Shown here: positions 1 to 12,200 of the stretch, piece after piece
Position numbering within the stretch: position 1 is the stretch's first letter
Layout of the letters: each line of letters begins with the position of its first letter
Source: Gordionus sp. m RMFG-2023
Lineage: Eukaryota > Nematomorpha > Gordioida > Chordodea > Parachordodidae
NCBI RefSeq assembly: GCF_954871325.1
Contig: NC_088777.1
Span: 46,105,366 to 46,169,365 of the forward strand
Length of the DNA stretch: 64,000 nt
Direction of reading: 5' to 3'
The notes under the pieces: generated by a model
Told to the model about the DNA's origin: nothing
The model's database searches: none
Seen by the model: the letters and a program-made list of their open reading frames with translations, nothing else
Position numbers and translations under genes: made by a program

Positions 1-2310
1 ATTTTATATCTCAAAACACAGAACATAGTTTGAGATCTTAGAGAATCATCAAAATAATAAATATATTATTACGTTATACAATCATCCTTTTTTTCTTGTA
101 TGTCACCTAACGATATCAACGCCAATTTTATTATTTTTGTAAGATTCATAAAGAGTAAGGTATTATTTGATTATTTTTCTGCATTTGACATGGGTATTGA
201 AGTCTTTATAAAGCTTGCTGAACTAGACGAATATTTCATCTTTCCTATGGAATTCGGGAACCAAACTTGGTGTATTCTACATTTTCATCTCGTGGCATAA
301 TTTTATCCTTATTAAATTTTCTATTTATAACATTTTTTTTAAAGACTCGAGATGAAGTAATAACCTAACAAGAATCAATTAAGGAAATTATTATTCTTTT
401 GGTTTCCCCAATTCCTGAGTCGTAATAATATAATTTTCATCATCAGATATTACATGAATTAAGCAATGAGATGTGAAGCCGATTCAACAACCGTGGTGGT
501 GAATTTTGAGCCACGTTTTGTTTCGATGAGCTTTGGCCTTTTGATTTAACGATAAAAGAACTTTGAAACATTTATTATCAAACAATGGTCTAAATTGTAA
601 TTTTTTAATTATATAAATTGTGCCTTGATATGTGTTTTATATCCATACTGTCAAAATACCGAAATAATTAAATTGCACTATAAACCACTCACTAACTAAT
701 GCACATTTGGCCAACACGCGAGTCCAGCAAAATTTTAATTTTAGGCCAGTACTTCCGTTTTAAATTTAATGGAAAAATACAATTAAACGTATATTTAAAC
801 AATTAAATAATATATTTAATTCTTTTATTCTAATACCTAGAGAAAAAATCCTATTTTATTGCTTAGACTCCATTTTTTTGTTTTTATTTTTAGACCCAAA
901 CCCGATTTTGTCTAATTTTCAGGTTCTACTAAATCTGTCTAAGGGCCGAAATATAAAAATTTAGCCAAACTGCATTCTTGCATAATAAATGTGGTAATTC
1001 ATTAGCGATAATGCATTCGTGATAAAACATTCTCTGTAATTCATTCGTGATAACATTTTTGCGATAATGCACTTGCGAATATACATTCGCCTTTATTTAT
1101 TTACGATTATACTTTGGCGGTCGTGCTAATGGATTTGTTATAATATTATCACTGCATTAATATCAATGTAAGACATTCGTGGTAATTCATTCGATAAGCT
1201 AATAAAATGTTTAACCCTTTTAAATTATAAAATATTGAAGGAAATTATTCAGAATTTAATTAATACTATGTTTATAATATTGGTTTATATGTAGCAATAT
1301 ATTTATATTATAATATTTCTATAATTAAATTATAAATTATTATAGCAATTTATGTCCATAAATCGTTCGAAAATGTAATAGATTACAATCTAAATGATTA
1401 TACTCTGTATAAGCAGATTAGAGTAACCCTTGTATAGAAGAAATAGGTATATAAATATAAAAGTTCTAATTAATGATATGATCCTTTTTTTAATAATCTT
1501 TATTCATTCATAATCATAATTACAATCCGTAAAGTAAAAGGTATAAATAAAATAAAAATTATAAAATAAAAATTAAAAAAGTGAAAAATTGAAAGTAAAA
1601 TAGAAATAAAAATTGTAAAAATGCACAAGAAAAATAATTATCTAAATCTACAACCAAATAATTTAAATTACATGATCTGTAATATTTTTTCTCCAAACTT
1701 TTTGCATTAAGTATCATCTTTTAACATATTATTTGCATAATAAATAATAATATAAAACCCTTATATAATTATATTAATTATTCTCATTTTTATAATATTT
1801 AAATTAATCATGTTAATAATGTACTCACAACATAACTGTCATATTATTACTTAAAATTATTTATTTATTTTTAAAAATTATTTTGTTTAATATTTATCAT
1901 ATTTATAAATAGTCTCTTGATTTATATATCACATGTAGAACTCGTGATTTCTTTATTTCAAAAATTATAAAAGGGCCATATTTTATAATTATAATGACTT
2001 CTTTTTTTGTAGATAAATATTTAAAATAAAATTTGGAGTTTACTGGTAGAGTTTTTTAGAGTATATAATTTTCACAATAACCTACCCCCTAATTGATGCC
2101 TATCCCCTACCCCCTCTATAATATTAGTAAGTAAACTGTTCCTACCCCCTCACCCCCACCCCTGCTCATGTAGATTAAAGTGGTGGAGTTAGGCTGAAGG
2201 TAAAATTTTTAGGGAGGTAAAATTGTCATATAATAAGAAGCGCGAAAATGTTATATAATACATTAATTTTTCTTAATTATCACTGCTAAAAAATTATCAC
2301 TATTCATGAT
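1..2310. other. Intergenic AT-rich stretch without a recognisable gene
   Basis: No conserved protein, RNA gene or transposon end is visible here. A 66-codon open frame at 100-300 (+) has no family motif I know and is probably chance. The only structured parts are the degenerate short repeats at 965-1200 and a pyrimidine-rich stretch near 2080-2165, where a CTACCCCCT-like motif recurs. The stretch ends at the target duplication of the hAT element that starts at 2311. Confidence 0.6.
965..1200. repeat. Degenerate short tandem repeats (CATTCGTGATAA-like)
   Basis: The words GCATTCGTGATAA, TAATTCATTCGTGATAA, TGCGATAATGCACTTGCGA and CATTCGTGGTAATTCATTCG follow one another at irregular spacing, so this is an old, strongly diverged array of a roughly 17-20 base unit. 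No coding sense is visible and no flanking transposon ends were found. Confidence 0.5.
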
Positions 2311-3189
2311 CAGGGTTGCCATGTCTCCCCCCCCCCCATCAGCGGGCAATTTTTTAGTTTACACGCAGACATCTCTCTCCAGCAAAACTACCGCAATTAA
2401 AAATCTCCCGCAAAAGTCTACCGCAATTTTTTAATTTCCCCCTCAATTTTTTTTTTATTATTATTTTAACGTTTTTAATATATAAATAATAATTTTGAGA
2501 GACATTAATTGATATATTTTATATTTTTAAAATAAATTTTTAATATTTATTCGAAAAACATGTCTAGTTTGTAAATTTCTTTCTATCCTGTTTTATTTTT
2601 ATCCAATAATAAATCTTTCATTCATATAAGTCAGTACAGGGTAGTATATCTATATCGATTGCAATACAAAAATATTCTCAAAAATAATAAATAATACAGA
2701 TGCAACTACATTTGCGGAAATAGTATACATCTATCATGTAGTTCAACATTCAGAGAGCTATATCACCGCAATGTGGGTCGAATCTTTTTCTCATGATATT
2801 TAACGACTCCAATATAAGTGCAAACCTAACTTGTGGCAGAACAAAAATGAGCAAGGCTATCACAAGCGTTTTAGTACCTGAATCATAGAGGTCATTTCTA
2901 GAAGATTTGAAAGATGGGCATCCATATTAAATTCTAACAGATGTATCTAATAAGGAAAATATTAAAACATTTCCCTTGATCCTTCCTATTTCAACAAGAA
3001 TAAGAACATTTTCATAAAACTGTTAAAATTTTTTCCTCGGATAGTGAAAAATCCAACGATGTAGCTAGCCACATAATGGTAAAATAGCTGATTCGGGGTT
3101 ATCAATGATTTGCATGTCAGCTTTCTGCGCTGATAATGCCTCTGTAAATTTTGGCAAAAACCAAAGTTACAGAGAGGCAGCATAATAAT

Positions 3190-5273
3190 CAGGGTTGGGC
3201 AAATTTTCAGAAGATTGTATTAGGATACAGATACAGATACTTTATAAAATTTTGTATTTAAGATACAAGATACTAGATACTTTAGAAAAATTTTAATAAG
3301 ATATAAGATACAAGATACTTGTATTTTTTAAAAAAAGAAGTATCTAAGATACAAGATACTTTTTTTAAAAACTTTAAATAGTCAAAATCAAAATGTATAA
3401 AGCTTTATTTTCTTATCTATATTATAAATTTATAAAAAAATATTTAAAATAAATTATAGAAAATAACAAATTTATTATAAAAGATAATGCGATATTCCAT
3501 TTAATAATTATATAATTAGTAAATAATAATAAATCACCATTATTTTTTAATATTATTAATTTTTCAAATGATTTATCGTTCAATCTTTGACGATTTGGTC
3601 TATTAACCATATTAGCAAAGCTAAATAATCTTTCAACGGGGGCTGAGGAGGGTAATATTGTGTTATATTTAATAAATATTTCTTTTATATATTTATAACT
3701 ATTTAACATATTTATACTCCGCCTGTCATCTTTCATATAATTTAGGACCTCTATTTCAATATCATTTATTGAATTATTAGAATTGAATGTGGTACCTTTA
3801 AGGCAAAGGTAATCATCATCTTCATCAATTGAAGATTTTGTTGAAGTATTAATTTCAATATTATTTTTAAAAACAATTAAAACTTCATGTAATAACAAAT
3901 CCTGAAGGTATTTTTTTTCTTTTTCACCATCAATCCAACGATTTTTAAAATAGGGATGAGAAATAGTTGCCAAAAATGCACTTTTAAAATTGTTATCAAA
4001 ATCATATATATTTTTAAATCTTTTATTTAAATAATTTTTTATGGCAATAGCTAATAGTTTGCAAAATTGTAGAATGGTTTGAATTAAATTTGTAATTTTT
4101 TTTTTAACGACATTTAAAATTGGAGTTGATTCTCCATAATAGCAGTTGATTTCACTCTGTATTTTGTCAATCGCTATAGCCAATGGGGCCATTATATTGC
4201 AATATTCTTCTAAATATTGAATTTCAATATCTCTTAATTTAGGAAATTCTAATTTTTGACATAATTTAGGAAGTTCGCCTTTAAATTTTAATAATCTATG
4301 AAGACTATAATACAAACTATTCCATCTAGTGCAACAAGGTGTAACTAATTGTTTTCCTAAAAGGCCTATTATTTGCATTCCATAGCTTAGTACATTTAGC
4401 TATTGCAGAATGATGAATTTTAGAAATGTTAGGAGAATCCTTAATAGCTCTCTCGACATCTGTTGTGGCAATTAGACTTATCGTATGCCACAAACAACGA
4501 ATGTGTTGAGGCAATGTTATTGAGGCTTCTTTAGACCCTTAAATAAACAAATAAATAATTTTATTTGAATAAAAATTTTTACTAAATTTACAATATCATA
4601 ACAAATTTTAAATAAGTATTAAATAATACTTTCAATGATTTCGAATTCTATACATTCATCATCTTTGATGTCAAAGTCATTCTCTACAGCTTTCATAGAA
4701 TATCCAAACTCCTTGAAAGCTTTTTTAAATTTAGAGCCGTTATCTGTAACAGTTGCTATAACTTTTTCGTCAATACCAAAGTCACGATGAATTTCTTTAT
4801 TATGATCATCTTGAAGTACTTCAAAAAATTTGCCATTAAGTATGCTTAGTTTAAATTTATTGTTATAATTTTCGGTTGAAGAATCATCTGAAGACGAAGA
4901 TAAACATATTATTCTATTTTCTTCTTCCATAATTTTAAAATAGACAGATATAAAACGATTCAAATATGATAGTTCAAATTGTTAGCAAATTGCTATATGA
5001 CGACCAACGTCATATATCAAAAATTATCTTAAAATATCTAAATTTTGATTAAATTTTTCATTTAAATCTTAAAACAATATCAATTAAAATTTTAATACTA
5101 TTTAAATTAACCAATATAAATTTTTTTTAAAGTATCTGTATCTTTTTGAATACAAAGTTGGTTAAGATACAAATCTTTTAAATAATATGTATCTTAGGTA
5201 CTGGATACAAGATACTTTCCAAAATTTTTAAAAAGATACAAGATACAAATATCCGCGATACTGCCCAACCCTG
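3190..5273 (-). mobile_element. Nested hAT transposon with GATAC subterminal repeats
   Basis: The ends are CAGGGTTGGGCA (3190-3201) and its inverse TGCCCAACCCTG (5262-5273). The flanks carry a perfect 8-bp duplication ATAATAAT (3182-3189 and 5274-5281). Just inside both ends the words GATAC, AGATACAAGATAC and relatives recur many times; multiple short subterminal repeats are typical transposase binding sites in hAT elements. The transposase is on the - strand. The element sits in the left arm of the fold-back hAT copy 1 and is absent from copy 2, so it is the younger of the two insertions. Confidence 0.95.
3422..4963 (-). pseudogene. hAT transposase of the nested element, near-complete but interrupted
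   Basis: Reading on the - strand, 4963-4619 gives an acidic N-terminal part with the block VIATVTDNGSKFKKAFKEFG. After a stop-rich gap of about 100 bases that may be an intron (acceptor near 4540), 4514-4326 gives LPQHIRCLWHTISLIATTD, a classic hAT block. 4378-3422 continues in another frame with VTPCCTRWNSLYYSL and ends with the dimerisation region (SSAPVERLFSFANMV, then FEKLIILKNN). The frame change near 4330-4378 means at least one frameshift, so the protein is probably dead although most blocks are well kept. Confidence 0.85.
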
Positions 5274-6311
5274 ATAATAATTAATTAATACCAATTGGCT
5301 GTATATACTACATAATTCTTGCAAGAAGGCAATGAATGTACTATCTGTGAATGTCGTACTAATTGCGATTAATTAACGAATTTAGTTCATCAACTAAAAG
5401 AGTTAACGAATTAAAAGAGTTTTTAAAGTGGTATGACTTGGAATGGTGTGAGTTGTTGCGATATATACCTATCAGGTGGTTGTCATTAATACCTGCCATC
5501 TATAGAATTTTAAAATAAAAACTTAAAATAACTTCTTAAATAGAGATTTTAAAAGCTGTCCTAAAATTTTGAAAAATTTTTTCGAGTATGAAATGGCAGA
5601 AGCATATTTGAGATTCGTTCCACTGTAGGAAATCTACTTCATGCAGTTAATATTCAGTTGCAATCAGAATATTCTTTATTAAAAAAAATTCACAAAATCA
5701 TGCTACAGCTCTGTTCATCTCTACAGTTAAAAATTGAAAATAAATTTTATGGCTCTATTGCTAAAAATATTATATTAAAATGTTCAAATAATACTATAAT
5801 TAATACATTTTTAAATGAAGCAGATATTTTTATTAAGACAATTTTAGAATATTTACAATCAAAATTTGATTTTAATAACTCTATTTACAAATGTATAATT
5901 ATTATGACCTTGAAACAGAAACCATCAATTGATGGTACCGAAAGACATTGATGTCTTATTTAAGGAGATTGTAATTCTCTCTATATTTTATGATTAGCCA
6001 AAATACTTAAATTTAGATGGTCTAAGCAGAGGAGAAATAAGTAGAATTTATTCGTAAACGATAAATCCCCATGCTTGGAATATGCGAGTATGTCTTCTCC
6101 TTACCTCATTCTAATGCCTCATCCGAGCGCATATTTAACCTGATGAGGACTGCCTGGATAAAGGATAGAAATCTGATTGCTTTAACAACATTAGAGGCCG
6201 AGCTAATGGTTAAACAATTATATAATATGTCATGCCAGGAATTTTATAAATATCTCAATAATGACGGTAAACATTTAGTTCTATTATATAATCTCAAATA
6301 AAATATAATTA

Positions 6312-7585
6312 AGTTTTAGCAATGGCGGTATAAAATTTTATTTCAATTATTAACTGTAAAGATAAACACATCTTCAGAATAATTTTATGAATCTTTATTA
6401 AGATTCTTCTGATTGCAACTACACATTAACAGCATGTAGTAAATTTTCTACATGTGAAATCATTCTTAAATATACCTTTGCCATTCATTATTGAAAAAAA
6501 TTTTCAAAATTTTAGGACAGCTTTTATAATCTTTATTTAAAAAATATTTTTTTAAAGGTTTATAAAATTTTAAAATTCTATCGATGGCGGGTATTAGGAA
6601 CATATCGCAACCAACATTGTGGTGACTCAATTCTGTAAATACACTCTGTTTTTACCAAATTCACTGAGCCATTATCAGACCAGAAAGCTGACATGCAATT
6701 TATCGATAATCTCGAATCTGCTATATTTATTACCATTATATAGTTAGCTATATCTTAAGATTTTGCACTATTTGAGGGGAAAAAATTTAATAGTTTTATT
6801 GAAACGACCTTAATTTTGTTGAAATAGCGGAGGATCAAGGGAAATATTTTAATATCTCTCTTATTAGATGCATCTGTTAAAATTGCACATGTAGGCCCAT
6901 CTTTCATATCGTCAAGAATTGACCTACTGGATTTAGTTCCTAAAATATTGATGATAGCCTTGCTCATTTTGTTCTACAAGTATAGTTCTCATTTATATTA
7001 GAGTCGTTAAATATTATGGGAAAAAGATTCTATCAACATTGTGATGATAAGTTTTCCTGTAAATGTTGTACTACAAGATAAGTGATTACAATCGTCGCAA
7101 CTGTAGTTGCATCTGTATTATTTCTTATTTTTGGAGTACCTTATTATGTATTTAAACGTGATTCGTGATAATTAAGCGCCTATCTTTATAATGTTATACA
7201 CACACTAGATTTCCAATTGCGGTCGTTTTGCGGGACATTCGCATAAATATTTTTTTAATTGTAAAATTAAAATCGTTTTTTTTAATAAAATTTTATCTTG
7301 TTTACATTCTTTTATATTTAAAAAAGATTGTTGGATTTTTAAAATTAATATATTTTAATTAATCAAGATGTTATTTTATTTTGTAAAATAGTTACCGACT
7401 TTGTATTTATATAAACTAATTATAAAAAATAATAAGCGGATAATTAAGTCAATTCAAATCCCGGCCGAAGGCCTGCAAAAATTTTTTTTTTTAGCAATTT
7501 TTATATTTCTACTGCAACTTTCATATTTATCCCGCATAATACCAAATATCTCTCGCAATTTGAAAATTTTGACCTGGCAACCCTG
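6312..7585 (-). repeat. Inverted arm of the fold-back hAT (copy 1)
   Basis: This stretch is the reverse complement of the left half of the same element (2311 to about 5775, without the nested hAT and with some deletions). Landmarks shared in opposite orientation include AAAAGCTGTCCTAAAATTTT, GATGCAACTACA and ATTTAACGACTC. The spacer between the arms, about 5776-6311, carries the C-terminal dimerisation region and is present once. Read through as RNA, the arms could fold into a hairpin of more than 1 kb. Confidence 0.8.
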
Positions 7586-7593
7586 TTCATGAT

Positions 7594-9046
7594 AAAGTAC
7601 ACTACCCTTTAAAATCAAAATGGTGAAGAAGAAGTCGATGTATTAATAAAAGATATGATTGGGTATAAATTAAATTTACCTGGAAAATTATGCCAGATAT
7701 CAATCACATCATTCAAAGATATTATTGGGAAATTTTTTTATTCATATGATAAATTATTTCAGGATATAAAACTTACTTTTCCGATATTCGTGTTACCTAT
7801 TATAAAAATTATTCGATACAATATTGTGTTGATAAAACAAAGTATAAATTATTATCTAAAATTTTTAATATAAAAAATAGATAATTGTAAAATAAAATAA
7901 AAAAATATATTAACTATAAAATTAATTTTTTTGGAAGATAATAAATACGTATAGGAAATTATTCGAATTTATCATAATTATTTGTTCGAGATTTTCTTAA
8001 TCCATACGGGGTAAGTGATCATGAAGAATGATGTCATTTTTAATTACATTAGCGAAATTTCTTGTTCGAAGACCGCTAGACCTTGTTAATTAGAGTATGG
8101 AATTTGGATAATGAGATTCAACAAAGCCTCTGGGAATAATGCCCTCTACTATAGGATTATAACTTATATATTTGGACAATTAGTTTCAACCAAGCTGCTG
8201 GGAAGCAACTTATGCCCGAATATTAGTTATATTATAAACAAATTCTGACACATAATGATTATATGGATTCTTTTTAAAAGATTTAAATTATTATTTAATA
8301 TGCTCAGCGAATTTATATATTTTTATGGCATTTTTTTAATATAGGACGTTTGACCTGTTGAGGGTGATGTTTTGTGTTTTTATACAAATCTATACACATA
8401 TAGATGAAGAACATATCATTTTATTTATTGTATTTTGTTTATATATAATTAATAATTATTTAATTTAGAAAAAGGGGGTGGGATTCAATTTTTATGGAAT
8501 AATTTTAATTGAAAATTTGTTTCCATAATTGTAATTATCCACGATCTGAATTGGGCTTTTTTTGTTTTAAATAAAAATAATATACTTGAAATTATAAATT
8601 AACCTTTCTGCCATATAGATCATCGGCCTGCTAGTTAAATCAAATTATTTACAAGCGATAATAATCAATATATAATTTCTAAAATTTAAATAAGTTTAAA
8701 TGTGAAACTAATATGTACATTGTAAAAATAAAAGTGGACCTAGGAAATATTAATACAATATATTATGGTTTCCATTTCATTAATATTTTTTTATTTAGAG
8801 CGTAGACACGCATTTAACATAATTATATCTATCTTAATTTGCCCTACTTAACTTATAAAATTTTCCCCATTATTATGAAGGTGCAATTGATAACAATTTG
8901 TTTAGGAGAGTTAAATGTATTATCATTTTAATTTATTAATGTAAAATTTATGTTTTGTTTGTATATACATTTATTTTTATAATTTTATTTTTTTTACATA
9001 TAATATTATTTAATGAACAATATAAAATAAGAATTTTAACAATAAA
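7594..9046. other. Upstream region of ZSWIM8
   Basis: This 1.45 kb AT-rich stretch lies between the target duplication of the fold-back hAT and the ZSWIM8 start codon. It must contain the core promoter and 5' untranslated region if exon 1 is the first exon, but I cannot identify a TATA box, initiator or upstream exon with confidence because the whole stretch is AT-rich. Short open frames here look like chance. Confidence 0.4.
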
Positions 9047-9203
9047 ATGGATTTAAATAATGAATATCAAGATGAAGAAAGGTTAAGTTTTGATGACAGC
9101 TATAATTTTGATGAAGATTCTGTTTCACAATACACAAATGAACATGAGTTATGTAATACCTGGCGTGGATGGAAAAAAACGGTCAATTATCCTATTAGCA
9201 ATG
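9047..9203 (+). CDS. ZSWIM8: ZSWIM8 exon 1
   Basis: The start is the ATG of MDLNNEYQDEERLSFDDSY, which matches the acidic N-terminus of vertebrate ZSWIM8 (ERFSFEDSDRFEEDSL) through to TWRGWKK. The donor G|GTTATT at 9204 is chosen because it ends in phase 1, which exon 2 needs; a GT at 9182 would be out of phase. Confidence 0.88.
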
Positions 9204-12200
9204 GTTATTTAGAATTTATAAAATATGCATTTCTTTATATTCATTTATTTATATATCTCGATTTACTTAATTATGCATAAGCTTGAAGCTTTTCCTACAT
9301 ATAGAGTTGTGGAGATTTTTTTTAAGCCAAACTTTTATAACACTTTCTAACCACAAGTAATAATTCTTTACATAATGATTAATAAGCTTCAAATTTTCCT
9401 TTTATATTGCCAATTTTATTTGATAAAAATGTTAATATTTATTTAAGTAAGAAATTATATATATAAATATATTTTATCAGAGCACAATTTATTTTTTCTT
9501 ATTATTTGATGTTGAAAAATTTATAGTTTATTTAACGATTAACCAACAGTAATTATATTATACCATCATGCCTGTTTGTGTATAATTTCTATTCAAACAA
9601 AAATCACTAAAAATTAGGATTATTTATTATCTATTATCCCCTAAAACTTTATAACAATATTAATAGAAAATCTCTAGGTTTTTTTTTAAACTGAATAGTA
9701 AGATAGATAAGTACTACCTTCCTTAACATCTATCAATTTTAAGTTTTTTGAGAATATATAAGAAATATATATTTTTAGAAATTTAGGAGAATCCCCTTTC
9801 TATATTAATCAGCTCAATTTTTAAAAATGACACTCAATATTTTGGCCAAGAATATTACACAAGTCTGGAGATTATGCTCATAGATACCAAAATGATTTGG
9901 ACATCTATTAATGATACTTTAAAGCTTGTTTAATTTTTTTGGCCAAAATATTGGAAGCTGTTTTATAAAATTGAGCCATAACACTACCTCTTCCCATTTA
10001 TTTAAATTATTTTAAAGGGCTTAATAAAGTAATACAGTATATACATTTACATATTTAGAATAATAAATATACTTTCTTAATCAGTATTTGCAACATAGAC
10101 TATAAGGGTGAATATATATTTTTTTTTCAAAGTAGATCATTCTTTAAAAATGGGTTATGGTTTCCCTAAAATTATGAAATTCTGGTTTCAAATTTTTTTA
10201 AACAAATGAATTACACAACATTTTAAACAATATATAAATTTTGAACCAATTTAAATTTTAGCCTGGGTTTCAGCCTTGGATCTAATATATTTTTAAAAGA
10301 GGGTTTTGACTCCAGTTCTCAGGGTTCTTGTAAACTATGATTAATTCTTTTAAGACCATTTGTCAAAATTTTGATTATTTGACCTTTTTTGTACCTCCCA
10401 TAGTATTTTTTTTTTAAAAAAATATCATTAACTCTATTTCCCATAATAATTAAATTTTTTTCCACATATCCAATTTTATATGTAGCAAGGCAATAATTAT
10501 AAATAAATAAATATTGGGTGAAAGACCTCTTTTATTATTATTTAATAAATAAGTTCATCCTTTTTTTTTTAAATTGCCCATTTTTTTTTCATAATTTATT
10601 ACACAAAATAAAATACCCAAATTTAACAGTTTATTAATGGCCCAGAAATTTTAGAGGTTAAATCGAGAATTTTACCTGTAATATTATTTATTACCGTATT
10701 CAGAAAAATACTTCCTAGAACGAGCTTAATAATTAGATTTTATTTAAGTTATAACGAACGCTCATTTAAGCAAGGTTGAACGAACTACGTAATTGAATAT
10801 TTAAAAAAATAAAAATAAAAGGGGGAGGGGGGTGGTCTCATATGATCAAATAAAACTACTAATTGGAAAAAATAATAATAATATATATTTTTTTAATGAT
10901 TTTAATATTTTTTTGTAAGAAAAAATAAAATGATAATATTTATTATTTTTGAGAGGGCATTATCCTTGAACCTTAATGAACCCCGCCTTTAAAATATATT
11001 ATATATATTTTTTTTATAATAATATCGTATTTCATAAACAAATAAAATACATAAACCCCCCTATAGTGAAAAAGAAAATAAAAGCTAAAATAAAATAAAA
11101 GTGTGGGGGAAAAGTAATAATAAAAATATACGAAAAAAGGGAGAATGAAAAATCGATGGTAAATATGGTGTATTTTTTTATTTTAAAAATGAATTTTTAA
11201 AATCTATTCTTGACTTATTTTTTTAAAAGTTCTTGCCCCCCCCCCTCTTCCCCTCTATCCCCATTTTTGCCGGTTGTGAAATAAGTTTTTTTCATCACTC
11301 GATAATCAAAAAGTATTATTTTAGGCGCGGTTTCAGGTTATCGCAACGCTCGTTCTCACATCTTCGATATAGTTATGGATTGGCTAATGGGGCTCAAATT
11401 TTAAGGGAATTTGTCACCAAAGCGGTTTTTTAAAACTTTGTTAAGAGTATAGTTGGGTAATTACTGTTTTTAGACATTATTTTTAGCCGTACATAAAAGA
11501 TGAATTTGGGGGTGAGATTTAAAAATTTTCAATTTAAGGGCAGATATCTATAATTAAACTAGGTCGACCCGAGCTGGCTCATATATATTTTTATTTTGGT
11601 TTTCGGCTCGGCCTTTTTTTTACTTGATCTGTAAAATATACTTAGTACAGTTGTCCAGCTCAGAAATTAATTATTTTTTTTCGAAGATGGGGTATGCTGA
11701 TTTCCAATTTATTTCTTGATTTGCCCAGGCGCAAATTTTTAGGGTCATCAGAGGCCAGTGGCGTATCCAGGATTTTCTTATAGGGGGGGGGGGAAATTTT
11801 GGGGGCTTCGCCCCCAAACCCCTTTTACCTGGCCTTCGACCAGCTTTTCCCCGGCCTACGGCCGGGTCTTATTTAGCTATTCTATTAAATTATTCATAAT
11901 TTAATTATATTTCTATTTTTAACTATTATTTACTAATTCGTGCTTATGGATAGGATATTACAAGCCTCTTTTTTATTATTTCAAGATAGGTATATTATAT
12001 TTAATAAAGTTTTTTTAAATGTAAAGGTTTTTTTAAAAGTTGAAATAAAGTGTAATGTCATTTTTATAAAATTTGCTTTAAAAACTAGCCTCAGCTTAAA
12101 TTCTCATACAATATAAGTAGAAGATAAATTTTTTATTGAAAATACTAATAGTAGTTTAAAATATTGACTAGAAAATAATTAAATTAACAAGTTTTTTTTA

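Larger units (their letters stand above)
2850..6301 (+). pseudogene. Broken hAT transposase of the fold-back element, copy 1
   Basis: Pieces of one hAT transposase run in order on the + strand: an N-terminal part near 2850-3000 (MSKAI..., then ILTDVSNKENIKTFPLIL), a DNASVNFGK-like block just before the nested insertion, a WYDLEW...IPIRWLSLIPA-like block near 5420-5510, a 97-codon open stretch at 5658-5951, and the C-terminal hAT dimerisation region at 6071-6301 (SLPHSNASSERIFNLM, then LTTLEAELMVKQLY). Stops, frame changes and the 2.1 kb nested hAT interrupt it, so it cannot make protein. The same order is seen in the copy at 58164-63008. Confidence 0.85.
2311..7585 (+). mobile_element. hAT transposon, fold-back type, copy 1 (carries a nested hAT)
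   Basis: The element begins CAGGGTTGCCATGTC and ends GACCTGGCAACCCTG, an inverted terminal repeat. It is flanked by a perfect 8-bp target duplication TTCATGAT (2303-2310 and 7586-7593), the hallmark of hAT transposition. Transposase remnants lie on the + strand from about 2850 to 6301. From about 6312 to the right end, the sequence is the reverse complement of the left half, so the N-terminal part of the transposase occurs twice in opposite directions; for example a frame starting MSKAI appears on + near 2850 and on - at 6967. A second hAT (3190-5273) is inserted in the left half. A second copy of the same fold-back structure is at 58164-63008. Without the nested element it is about 3.2 kb. 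Confidence 0.93.

Noticed and set aside
100-300. 66-codon frame near the window start
   Set aside because: No motif, no splice context and no neighbouring coding sequence; length is expected by chance.
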